From RYN-133 sp963754285 (GTDB taxonomy: Bacteria > Actinomycetota > Actinomycetes > Mycobacteriales > Jatrophihabitantaceae), in the NCBI GenBank assembly GCA_963754285.1, contig CAVWFN010000009.1, positions 62,001 to 126,000 on the forward strand: a DNA stretch of 64,000 nucleotides, in the 5' to 3' direction. The notes beneath the pieces are model-generated. The model was not told where the DNA came from and searched no databases. It was given only the letters and a program-made list of their open reading frames with translations. This document shows, one piece after another, positions 37,657 through 45,090 of the stretch (the stretch's first letter is position 1; the number at the start of each line of letters is the position of its first letter). The translations under genes were made by a program, and so were the position numbers.

Positions 37657-37980
37657 TTATGCCCCGTCGTCGGACTTCTGTGCGGCCGGTTCGTCCTGGT
37701 CGAAGCCGCGCCGGTACCCCTCGGCCAGCGAGGGTGCGTCGCGCAACGCCGCCGTCGCCCACTTGACCTCGACCCCGGGGGCGATGGCGAGCAGCACCGT
37801 GCCGTCGTCGTGCTTGGCGACGACGGTGCCGTACAGGCCGGACGTGGTCATCACCTCGGTGCCGAGATCGATGCGTTCGGCGCGTTCGACCTGGTCGATC
37901 ATCGCCTTCTTGCGATTACGAACGCTGATCACCAGCAACGCACCGAGCAACACGAACACGACGAGGTAGGGCCACCACAC
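37657..37980 (-). CDS. yajC: Preprotein translocase subunit YajC
   Basis: YajC is a small single-pass membrane partner of SecDF. The 107-residue protein has one helix (WWPYLVVFVLLGALLVISV), then the conserved RNRKKAMIDQVERAERIDLG and TEVMTTSGLYGTVVAKHDDGT, VEVKWATAALRDA, and an acidic end. The start is set at GTG 37980; TTG 37989 is an alternative. GGAGG lies only two bases before the GTG, so the exact start is uncertain. It follows ruvB by 10 bases. Confidence 0.92.
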   Translation of the reverse strand: MWWPYLVVFVLLGALLVISVRNRKKAMIDQVERAERIDLGTEVMTTSGLYGTVVAKHDDGTVLLAIAPGVEVKWATAALRDAPSLAEGYRRGFDQDEPAAQKSDDGA

Positions 37981-37990
37981 GGCCTCCAAC

Positions 37991-39025
37991 CTACGCGTCG
38001 AACAGGGTCGGGCCACCTGACCTGGGCCCAGCAACTCCTAAGTGCTCCCACGCGGCCGGGGTTGCGACCCGTCCGCGCGGGGTGCGGGCGAGCAGGCCCG
38101 CCCGGACCAGGAACGGCTCGGCGACCTCTTCGACCGTCTCGACCTCTTCGCCCACGGCGACCGCCAGAGTGCCCACACCGACAGGTCCGCCGCCGAAGCG
38201 CGAGACCAGCGCATCGAGCACAGCCCGGTCGAGCCGGTCGAGGCCGAGCTGATCGACGTCATAGACCGCGAGCGCGGCATGGGCGATCTCGGCGGTGACC
38301 CGGCCGTCGGCGCGGACCTCGGCATAGTCACGTACGCGCCGTAACAGGCGGTTGGCGATTCGGGGCGTGCCCCGCGACCGGGACGCGATCTCGGCCGCTC
38401 CCCCGGCATCGACCTCGACCTCGAGCAGCTGCGCGGAGCGGTACAGCACGCGTTCGAGCTCGGCCGGGTCATAGAAGTCCATGTGCGCGGTGAACCCGAA
38501 CCGGTCGCGAAGCGGGCCCGTCAGCAGCCCGGCACGGGTTGTCGCGCCAACCAGCGTGAACGCGGCGAGATCGAGCGGGATCGCGGTGGCGCCGGGCCCC
38601 TTGCCGACGATCACGTCGACGCGGAAGTCCTCCATCGCCATGTAGAGCAGTTCCTCGGCGGGACGGGCGATGCGGTGGATCTCGTCGATGAACAGCACTT
38701 CGCCGTCGGTGAGGCTGGTGAGCAGGGCCGCCAGATCGCCCGCCCGCTCGATCGCCGGGCCGCTGGTGACCCGGATCGGGGTGGCCAGTTCGCTCGCGAC
38801 GATCATCGCGAGGCTGGTCTTGCCGAGCCCCGGCGGCCCGGAGAGCAGGACGTGATCAGGTGGACGGTTGCGCCGAAGCGCCGACTCGAGCACGAGCTGC
38901 AGCTGCTCGCGCACCTTCGCTTGCCCGACGAATTCGTCGAGCGACTTCGGCCGCAAACTGGCTTCTACATCGCGTTCGGCGAGCACTGGCAGCGGATTGA
39001 CCAGATCTTCGGAGGGCTCGGTCAT
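37991..39025 (-). CDS. ruvB: Holliday junction helicase RuvB
   Basis: RuvB is the AAA+ motor that drives branch migration with RuvA. The 344-residue protein starts at ATG 39025 and has EASLRPKSLDEFVGQAKVRE, Walker A GPPGLGKTS near residue 60, Walker B VLFIDEIHRIARPAEELLY, LVGATTRAGLLTGPLRDRFG (sensor 1) and SRGTPRIANRLLRRVRDYA (sensor 2). The C-terminal winged helix has FLVRAGLLARTPRGRVATPAA. Its start overlaps the ruvA stop in an ATGA. Confidence 0.97.
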   Translation of the reverse strand: MTEPSEDLVNPLPVLAERDVEASLRPKSLDEFVGQAKVREQLQLVLESALRRNRPPDHVLLSGPPGLGKTSLAMIVASELATPIRVTSGPAIERAGDLAALLTSLTDGEVLFIDEIHRIARPAEELLYMAMEDFRVDVIVGKGPGATAIPLDLAAFTLVGATTRAGLLTGPLRDRFGFTAHMDFYDPAELERVLYRSAQLLEVEVDAGGAAEIASRSRGTPRIANRLLRRVRDYAEVRADGRVTAEIAHAALAVYDVDQLGLDRLDRAVLDALVSRFGGGPVGVGTLAVAVGEEVETVEEVAEPFLVRAGLLARTPRGRVATPAAWEHLGVAGPRSGGPTLFDA

Positions 39026-39630
39026 CGGGCGCGTCCGAGCAATTGGATGCTGCGGCGCAGCAGGACGGAGACGTCGGGGCTGTCGCCGGCATCGGCCCCG
39101 ACCACGTCGATGGCGTCGCCGGCCTCCTTGCCGGAGAAGCCCAACCCGGCCAGCGCGTGCGCGAGCTGGTCGCGCCACGGAGCGACCGGGGTGATGCCGA
39201 GCGGGACGGCGTCGGCGTCGCTGCCGTCGATCGACCCGATCCGGTCGCGCAACTCGATGACGATGCGCTCGGCTCCCTTGCGCCCGATGCCGGGAACGGC
39301 GGTCAGCGTGGCGTAGTCGGAGGTCGCGATCGCCCTGCGCAGCTCGCGCGGGGGGTGCACCGCGAGCATCGTCTGAGCCAGCTTCGGCCCCACCCCGTTC
39401 GCAGTCTGCAACAGCTCGAACAGCGCCCGCTCGTCGTCGTCGGCGAACCCGTAGAGGGTCAGCGAGTCCTCGCGCACGACGAGGCTGGTCGCGAGCCGGG
39501 CGTTCTCGCCGACACGCAACCGGGCGATCGTGCCGGGCGAGCACGACACCGACAGCCCCACGCCGCCGACCTCGACGACCGCGCCGTCCGGCCCGAGGGC
39601 CGCGACGATGCCGCGCACGCTCGCGATCAT
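39022..39630 (-). CDS. ruvA: Holliday junction DNA-binding subunit RuvA
   Basis: RuvA binds Holliday junctions as a tetramer and loads RuvB. The 202-residue protein has the OB domain (MIASVRGIVAALGPDGAVVE), ATSLVVREDSLTLYGFADDDE, the two helix-hairpin-helix motifs (QTANGVGPKLAQTML, TAVPGIGRKGAERIVIELRD) and the C-terminal RuvB-binding domain (ALAGLGFSGKEAGDAIDVV). The start ATG 39630 overlaps the stop of the TPR gene by 4 bases. Confidence 0.96.
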   Translation of the reverse strand: MIASVRGIVAALGPDGAVVEVGGVGLSVSCSPGTIARLRVGENARLATSLVVREDSLTLYGFADDDERALFELLQTANGVGPKLAQTMLAVHPPRELRRAIATSDYATLTAVPGIGRKGAERIVIELRDRIGSIDGSDADAVPLGITPVAPWRDQLAHALAGLGFSGKEAGDAIDVVGADAGDSPDVSVLLRRSIQLLGRAR

Positions 39631-40184
39631 GTGCCCTCCTCGATGGTGCCGCCGTCGGTGGTGTGCCGCGATGCCGCGGCGAGGGCTGTCCGGCTGTCCT
39701 GCGCCTCGTCGAGCTCCAGTTCGGCGCGAATGACCAGCGCACGCTCGAAGTGGTCGCGCGCGTCGGCCCAGTGCCCCTGGTCGTAGTCGTTGAGGCCCGC
39801 GTGCTGGTGGGTGAACGCTTCGATGACCGGTCCGAACTGGGCCGCCGCGGCGAGCAACTCGGTGAAGATCATGTTCGACTCGGCGAAGTCGCCGCGCCAC
39901 TGCTGGACGTGACCCAGCCGCAGCCGGGCCGTGTGCTGCTGTGCGCCGTTGCCGGCGATGTCGGCGCGATCGACGGCGCGTCGAGCTTCGGCGAGCGCGT
40001 CGTCGAGTTCGCCGACGCCGCGCAGATATTCGACCAGCTCGCCTCGCGCGCGCAGCTCGTCGATCTGGTCGAGCGCGTCGCGGACCTCGGCCCGCAGTTG
40101 CTGGACGCGCCCCCGCACGGCCTCGGGGTCGGCATAGACCTCGTGCAGGGTCTGCGGGTCGGTGCTGAACTCCAGGTTCGTCAT
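39627..40184 (-). CDS. TPR-like helical protein between ruvC and ruvA
   Basis: I do not recognise a named family. The 185-residue protein is almost wholly helical. Residues 20-70 look like a coiled coil (VRGRVQQLRAEVRDALDQID), and residues 70-165 look like tetratricopeptide-type repeats (DDALAEARRAVDRADIAG, LRLGHVQQWRGDFAESNMIF, DYDQGHWADARDHFERAL). There is no signal peptide or membrane segment. The start ATG 40184 overlaps the ruvC stop, and the end overlaps the ruvA start, each by 4 bases, so it is translationally embedded in ruvCAB. It could be a protein-protein adapter; a role in junction processing is inference from position only. Confidence 0.75.
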   Translation of the reverse strand: MTNLEFSTDPQTLHEVYADPEAVRGRVQQLRAEVRDALDQIDELRARGELVEYLRGVGELDDALAEARRAVDRADIAGNGAQQHTARLRLGHVQQWRGDFAESNMIFTELLAAAAQFGPVIEAFTHQHAGLNDYDQGHWADARDHFERALVIRAELELDEAQDSRTALAAASRHTTDGGTIEEGT

Positions 40185-40697
40185 GGGGCAATCCTGGCAA
40201 CGGCGCTCGCGAGCCGGTGCTGGGCCTGCCCCCGCCAGACGTGGCAGATGGCCAGCGCCAGCGCGTCGGCCGCGTCGGCGGGGCGGGGCATCGTCTCGAG
40301 ACGCAACAACCGGGTGACCATTGCGCCGACCTGCGCCTTGTCGGCGCGTCCGGACCCGGTCACGGCCGCCTTCACCTCACTCGGGGTGTGCAGCGCGACC
40401 GGGATGCCCGCCCGGGTCGCGGCCACGATCGCCAGCCCGGCCACCTGAGCGGTGCCCATCACGGTTCGGACGTTGTGCTGGCTGAAGACCCGCTCGACGG
40501 CGACGACGTCCGGGGTGAAGCGAGCGATCGCCGCGGCGATGGCATCGGCCTGCGTCAGTGAGCCGGCCGCCGAGGTCGTCGCCCGCGTCGGTGCGCACCA
40601 CCTCGACGTGCACCGCCGAAAGGGCGCGACCGGGAAGGCCGTCGACCACGCCGATGCCGCAGCGGGTGACGCCGGGATCGACACCGAGCACACGCAC
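40181..40697 (-). CDS. ruvC: Holliday junction resolvase RuvC, one apparent frameshift
   Basis: RuvC cuts Holliday junctions. The N-terminus begins at GTG 40697 with RVLGVDPGVTRCGIGVVDG (first catalytic Asp), preceded by GAGAGG. This frame runs to DAGDDLGGRLT. The rest lies in the frame one base on: TQADAIAAAIARFTPDVVAVE (catalytic Glu), FSQHNVRTVMGTAQVAGLAI, HTPSEVKAAVTGSGRADKAQV and RPADAADALALAICH (catalytic Asp pair). The break is at about 40555-40562 and one extra base explains it. Corrected length about 172 residues, normal for RuvC. It opens the ruvC-TPR-ruvA-ruvB run. Confidence 0.9.
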
Positions 40698-40811
40698 GCG
40701 AGCACCTCTCTGCCGGCAACCACCGACATGTCGAACGGTCGTTCGAGCCAGCTTAGGTCCGCCGCGCGTCCCTGCCCGGCCAGACACGCCGCGCCCCGTA
40801 CCGTCGTCGCT

Positions 40812-41615
40812 GTGTCGATCTACGACCTGGGCAAGGCGCGCCGGCGGCGCCGGGCGGTCCGCCCGAGCCCGCTGTTCCTCGCCTTCGTGGCGCTGACAGC
40901 GCTCGGCGGTGTGCTCGCCTGGGCCGAAAACGGCGTGGGCTCGCGGCTCGGCGACCTCGGAGTGTTCGTGTTCGTGCTGGCGGGCTGGGTCGTGTCGTTG
41001 TGCCTGCACGAGTTCGCCCATGCCTATGCCGCCTACCGCGCCGGTGATCGCAGCGTCGAGTCCGCCGGATACCTGACGCTCAACCCGGTGAAGTATGCGC
41101 ACCCGTTGCTGTCGATCGTCCTGCCGCTGTTCTTCATCGTCCTGGGCGGCATCGGCCTGCCCGGCGGCGCGGTCTATCTGCACCCGCACGCGTTCCGCAC
41201 CAAGCGTGCGCAGAGTCTTGCGGCTGCGGTCGGGCCCGCCACCAACGTCGTGTTCGCAGTGGTGCTGCTCGGCCTGGTGCGCGCGTACGGCGACGCGGCG
41301 CACCTGCGCTTCTGGTCGGCACTGGCCTTCCTCGGCTTCTTGCAGGTCACCGCCGCAGTGCTCAACATCTTGCCGATCCCGGGCCTCGACGGGTACGGGA
41401 TCATCGAGCCCTACCTCGATCAGCAGACCCGCTCCTACGGCGACCGGGTCAAGCCCTGGGGCATGATCGGCGTGATCGTGCTGCTGCAGTTCCAAACGCT
41501 GAACACCGCATTCTTCACCCTCGCGGACAAGGTCTATGAGCTCAGCGGTGCCGCTGAGATTCTCCGCGTGTTCGGGCGCGCCTACTTCGAGTTCTGGGTC
41601 AAGAACCCCTTCTAG
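40812..41615 (+). CDS. Site-2-protease-family membrane metalloprotease (M50)
   Basis: This 267-residue membrane protein is an M50-family zinc protease-like protein. The zinc motif CLHEFAHAYAAYRAGD (HExxH) is near residue 63, and the second motif NILPIPGLDGYGIIEPY (NxxPxPxLDG) is near residue 190. There are about five hydrophobic segments (LFLAFVALTALGGVLAW, VFVFVLAGWVVSLCL, LLSIVLPLFFIVLGGIGLPG). Such soluble-PDZ-less forms are widespread and their substrates are unknown. The start is GTG 40812. It is divergent from ruvC and abuts the lipoprotein gene, with no bases between. Confidence 0.88.
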   Translation: MSIYDLGKARRRRRAVRPSPLFLAFVALTALGGVLAWAENGVGSRLGDLGVFVFVLAGWVVSLCLHEFAHAYAAYRAGDRSVESAGYLTLNPVKYAHPLLSIVLPLFFIVLGGIGLPGGAVYLHPHAFRTKRAQSLAAAVGPATNVVFAVVLLGLVRAYGDAAHLRFWSALAFLGFLQVTAAVLNILPIPGLDGYGIIEPYLDQQTRSYGDRVKPWGMIGVIVLLQFQTLNTAFFTLADKVYELSGAAEILRVFGRAYFEFWVKNPF

Positions 41616-42428
41616 ATGGAACTCAGCCGACGTGCGGCGCTGCTCGGCGGCGTCGTGTTCACGCTCGCCGCGTGCTCGTCGCTGCCCGACGGTGTGCCCG
41701 ACGTCGACACCGGCCCGCTGGTCAGCGGTTCGTTCCAGTCGCGCTACCGGCACACCGAGGTCGGCTGGTCTGTCGCGTACCCACCTGGGAATCACCCTCG
41801 TCCGCTGCCGGTGCTCGTCGTGCTGCACGGCCGCGGCGGCGACCACAACACCGCCTTCGGGTCGAGCCTGCACCTCGATCATTACCTCGCGGACGCGGTC
41901 GCGCACGGCGTGCGCCCGTTCGTGATCGCATCGGTCGACGGGGGTGACCACGAGTACTGGCATCCGCGCCGCGGCACCGACCCGGCGGGCATGGTCGTGC
42001 ACGAGTTCCTGCCGCTGCTCGCCCGCCGAGGGCTCGACGTGCGACGCATCGGCTTGCTCGGCTTCTCGATGGGGGGTTACGGCGCGCTGTACCTGGCCGA
42101 ACGTCTCGGACGTGCGCGGGTCGCGGTCATGGTCGCCGAGAGCCCGGCCATTTGGCCCACAGCCGCGCAGACCGTCGCCGGTGCGTTCGACGACGCTGCC
42201 GACTACGCCGCCCACACGATCTTCGGCGCGCGCCGATTGGAGCGCCTGCACGGCATCGCGCTGCGCATCGACTGCGGCGCATCGGACGGGTTCGCCCCGA
42301 TCACCCGCGAGCTGCGGTCGCAGCTACGTCCTCGGCCCGCCGGCGGCATCGAACCGGGCGGGCACGACTCGTCCTACTGGCGCTCGCAGGCACCGGCGCA
42401 GCTGCGTTTCGTCGGGCGCCATCTCTAG
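41616..42428 (+). CDS. Esterase-like lipoprotein (alpha/beta hydrolase)
   Basis: This 270-residue lipoprotein is an alpha/beta hydrolase of the esterase D/mycolyltransferase-like group. The N-terminus has RRAALLGGVVFTLAAC with lipobox LAAC at about residue 20. The oxyanion region is VLVVLHGRGGDHNTAFG, the nucleophile elbow is LGFSMGGYGALYL (Ser near residue 153), DCGASDGFAP should hold the acid, and GGHDSSYWR the catalytic His. The fold suggests ester hydrolysis or acyl transfer at the outer face of the membrane; the substrate is unknown. The start ATG 41616 immediately follows the protease stop. Confidence 0.86.
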   Translation: MELSRRAALLGGVVFTLAACSSLPDGVPDVDTGPLVSGSFQSRYRHTEVGWSVAYPPGNHPRPLPVLVVLHGRGGDHNTAFGSSLHLDHYLADAVAHGVRPFVIASVDGGDHEYWHPRRGTDPAGMVVHEFLPLLARRGLDVRRIGLLGFSMGGYGALYLAERLGRARVAVMVAESPAIWPTAAQTVAGAFDDAADYAAHTIFGARRLERLHGIALRIDCGASDGFAPITRELRSQLRPRPAGGIEPGGHDSSYWRSQAPAQLRFVGRHL

Positions 42429-42459
42429 ACCGCCGGACCGCGACCTCCAAGCAAGATGA

Positions 42460-42520
42460 CCGCAAACGCGGGTTTCGGCTCAACTCTGCCCGTAACGGGC
42501 CGATGATCGCTTTCGAAGCG
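42460..42520 (+). promoter_or_regulatory. Three small hairpins in the leader of the phosphodiester glycosidase gene
   Basis: The 153-base gap between the esterase and the next gene contains three consecutive inverted repeats: 42460-42478 (CCG-C-AAAC with GTTT-CGG), 42488-42500 (GCCCG-TAA-CGGGC) and 42508-42520 (CGCTT-TCG-AAGCG). They may form a structured leader or partly terminate the upstream gene. I cannot match them to a known riboswitch. Confidence 0.35.
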
Positions 42521-42581
42521 GAGGTTCCAGCGAGCGGATCGACGCACCTTCCCGGCCCGCCCCCGACCGAGAGAGCCTCCG

Positions 42582-43727
42582 TTGAGCTATCCCCGCCTGT
42601 CCCTGTGTGCTGCCGCGGTCGCCGCGGTGTGCATCGGCGTTGCCCTCGTCCCCGTCGCTGCGCAGGGTGCGGTCGGCCACACGCGCCGGCCGGTTCACCA
42701 CGGCGTCCAGGACGTCCCGGGTACCCGATTGATCTCCAGCAGCTTCCGCACCTCGGCCGGACCCGAGCGCGTCAAGATGCTCGATGTCGACCTCAGCGAC
42801 CACCGGCTGCAGTTCGTCCCGATCCTCGCCCACGGCACGGTCAACGGCCCTCGCGAGACGGTGCCGTCGATGGCGCGCCGCACCCACGCGGTCGCGGCGA
42901 TCAACGGTGACTTCTGGCACTGGGGCGATCCGACCAGCGGACCGCTGCACGGCATCGTGAGCAACTCCGACGTGCTGAAGACGCCCGGCTACCGCACGAC
43001 GTCGAACTTCTACATCACCAGCGACCATCGCGCCCACATCGGCAAGGTCAACTACTTCACCAAGTTCACCTGGACGACTGCGAAGGGGCGGCCGCGGCAG
43101 GACTACGCGTTCAGCGTCAACAATCTCGACGACATGTACCAACACCATCTCGTGATGGTGACCTCGGCGATGGCGCGGGTCGTCATCCCGGACTGCACGG
43201 TCATCTACACCTCGCGTACCCCGGCCGGGTGGACGGTGAACCGGGTCGCGGCCCACCAGGACGTCCTGCCCCGGCGCACGAACGGCCAGCGCGCCCTCGT
43301 CGCATGCGGCATGAGCAACGTGCCCGATCTGCGCGGGCGGGTGCTGCACTGGTACCCGAGCCAGACCGTCGCCGGAGTCACGAACCTGCTCTCCGGTGGA
43401 GCGGAGATCGTGCATGACGGTCGCGTCTACCACGATCCGTTCGCCCAGCTGTGGACGAACGTGATCAACCCGATGAGCTTCGTGTGTGTGAGCCGGTCGG
43501 GCTGGAAGGTCACCCTCGGCGTCGTCGACGGACGTAGCAAGATCTCGCACGGGGTGAACTACCCGATATTGACCCGCTACCTCACCCACACCCTGGGTTG
43601 CTGGGAGGCGATGACCTTCGACGGCGGCGGCTCGAGCACCCTGTGGGCCCGCGGCGCGGTGCAGAACGTGCCCTCGGACGGGACGCCCCGCCCGGTCGTC
43701 GATGCGCTGCTGCTGTACCGCAACTGA
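42582..43727 (+). CDS. Secreted phosphodiester glycosidase (NAGPA-domain) protein
   Basis: This 381-residue exported protein has a NAGPA-type phosphodiester glycosidase domain, a fold that cleaves N-acetylglucosamine-1-phosphodiester linkages in characterised relatives. It has a signal peptide (CAAAVAAVCIGVALVPVAA) and the domain blocks HAVAAINGDFWHWGDPTSGP, TNLLSGGAEIVHDG and WEAMTFDGGGSSTLWARGA; the last contains the conserved DGGGSS motif, and a -VDALLLY end is typical. The start is TTG 42582, as no better start gives a complete signal peptide. Bacterial substrates may be cell-wall glycopolymers; this is inference. Confidence 0.88.
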   Translation: MSYPRLSLCAAAVAAVCIGVALVPVAAQGAVGHTRRPVHHGVQDVPGTRLISSSFRTSAGPERVKMLDVDLSDHRLQFVPILAHGTVNGPRETVPSMARRTHAVAAINGDFWHWGDPTSGPLHGIVSNSDVLKTPGYRTTSNFYITSDHRAHIGKVNYFTKFTWTTAKGRPRQDYAFSVNNLDDMYQHHLVMVTSAMARVVIPDCTVIYTSRTPAGWTVNRVAAHQDVLPRRTNGQRALVACGMSNVPDLRGRVLHWYPSQTVAGVTNLLSGGAEIVHDGRVYHDPFAQLWTNVINPMSFVCVSRSGWKVTLGVVDGRSKISHGVNYPILTRYLTHTLGCWEAMTFDGGGSSTLWARGAVQNVPSDGTPRPVVDALLLYRN

Positions 43728-43750
43728 CGCGTGCCGACGCGGTCGGGCTG

Positions 43751-44518
43751 TTACTCGGCGCCGACCGCCTCGAGCACCTCGTCGCTGACGTCGAAGTTCG
43801 CATAGACGTTCTGGACGTCATCGGAGTCCTCGAGCGCCTCGACCAGGCGGAACACCTTGCGGGCGGCGTCCTCGTCGAGCGGGACCTGCACGCTCGGCAG
43901 GAACGAGGAGTCGGCCGAGTCGTAGTCGATGCCGGCGTCCTGCAGGGACGTGCGGACAGCCACCAGGTCACCGGCGTCGGAGACCACCTCGAAGGAGTCG
44001 CCGAGGTCGTTGACCTCTTCGGCTCCCGCGTCGAGAACGGCGGTGAGGACGTCGTCCTCGGACAGGTCGCTGCCTGCCGATCCCTTCGGCACCAGCACGA
44101 CGCCCTTGCGGCTGAACAGGTAGGACACCGAGCCGGGGTCGGCCATCGAGCCGCCGTTGCGCGTCATCGCGGTGCGGACCTCGGACGCGGCTCGGTTGCG
44201 GTTGTCGGTCAGGCACTCGATGAGCACCGCGACGCCACTGGGCCCGTAGCCCTCGTACATGATCGTCTGCCAGTCCGCGCCGCCTGCTTCGGCGCCGGAC
44301 CCGCGCTTGACCGCGCGGTCGATGTTGTCGACGGGGACGGAGTTCTTGCGCGCCTTCTGGATCGCGTCGTAGAGCGTGGGGTTGCCGTCAGGGTCACCAC
44401 CGCCGGTGCGCGCCGCGACCTCGATGTTCTTGATCAGCTTGGCGAACAGCTTGCCGCGCTTGGCGTCGATGACCGCCTTCTTGTGCTTGGTCGTGGCCCA
44501 CTTGGAATGGCCGCTCAC
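43751..44518 (-). CDS. yebC: YebC/PmpR family protein
   Basis: YebC proteins were described as transcription regulators; recent work assigns several members a role in translation of difficult sequences. The 255-residue protein starts with SGHSKWATTKHKKAVIDAKR and has the three-domain core: GGGDPDGNPTLYDAIQKARK, VPVDNIDRAVKRGSG and YEGYGPSGVAVLIECLTDN, then RNGGSMADPGSVSYLFSRKG. The start is GTG 44518. In mycobacteria it lies between pdxT and ruvC; here the DUF58/MoxR module separates it from pdxT. Confidence 0.95.
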   Translation of the reverse strand: MSGHSKWATTKHKKAVIDAKRGKLFAKLIKNIEVAARTGGGDPDGNPTLYDAIQKARKNSVPVDNIDRAVKRGSGAEAGGADWQTIMYEGYGPSGVAVLIECLTDNRNRAASEVRTAMTRNGGSMADPGSVSYLFSRKGVVLVPKGSAGSDLSEDDVLTAVLDAGAEEVNDLGDSFEVVSDAGDLVAVRTSLQDAGIDYDSADSSFLPSVQVPLDEDAARKVFRLVEALEDSDDVQNVYANFDVSDEVLEAVGAE

Positions 44519-44562
44519 GTCGGTGTTCCGTCCTTCTCGTACTGCGTTTGTCGGTGTCGATC

Positions 44563-45090
44563 CTAGTCAGCCCGGCGTCGGCGTACCGCGCGGACCGCAA
44601 CACCGGCGAAGACCATCAGCCCCGCGAGGCCGGCCACCTCGACCCAGACGCTGCCGGTGCGTTCGGGGAGCACCTCGTCGACGGCGATGATCGCAGCGCC
44701 CGCGAGCACCGGCCAGATACAGCCGCGCAGCCAGTGCCGCAACGCGGCCGGATCGATTTTCGCCCGAACCGGGGCGGCGGCGGCGAACGCGGTCGACACG
44801 TGCGCCACATAGAGGGCAGCTGCAGCAGGCACCGTACGGGCGACCGGCAACGCGTGCGTCCACCCGTCCGCCGCCAGCCAGGCGATGACGAACCCGATCG
44901 ACAACACGCTCACGCCGATCGTGCGTGGGTCGAACAGCGCACCGGCCAGCCCGACAAGCGTGATCAGCACCGGAACCGGGTGCAGTGAACCCGGCAGCAC
45001 CACGAGCGCAATACCCGCGATCAGCACGACGGCTCGGATCGCAAGGGGCGCGACCAGGTGACGAGGGTTGTACTGCAGCGTCTGGCTCAT
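44563..45090 (-). CDS. Membrane protein downstream of DUF58 gene
   Basis: This 175-residue integral membrane protein has about five hydrophobic segments (AIRAVVLIAGIALVVLP, VPVLITLVGLAGALF, GVSVLSIGFVIAWLAADG, CIWPVLAGAAIIAVDEVLP, VAGLAGLMVFAGVAVRAV) and a basic end (RRRRAD). I recognise no named family. The start ATG 45090 overlaps the DUF58 stop (ATGA). It is the last gene of the DUF4129-MoxR-DUF58 module and may form part of the same membrane complex; this is inference. Confidence 0.7.
   Translation of the reverse strand: MSQTLQYNPRHLVAPLAIRAVVLIAGIALVVLPGSLHPVPVLITLVGLAGALFDPRTIGVSVLSIGFVIAWLAADGWTHALPVARTVPAAAALYVAHVSTAFAAAAPVRAKIDPAALRHWLRGCIWPVLAGAAIIAVDEVLPERTGSVWVEVAGLAGLMVFAGVAVRAVRRRRAD

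Noticed and set aside
40377..42251. A 624-codon minus-strand frame covering the S2P and esterase genes
   Set aside because: Only its last part is real: it is the N-terminal segment of ruvC. The rest is a shadow of the two plus-strand genes, whose active-site motifs are clear.
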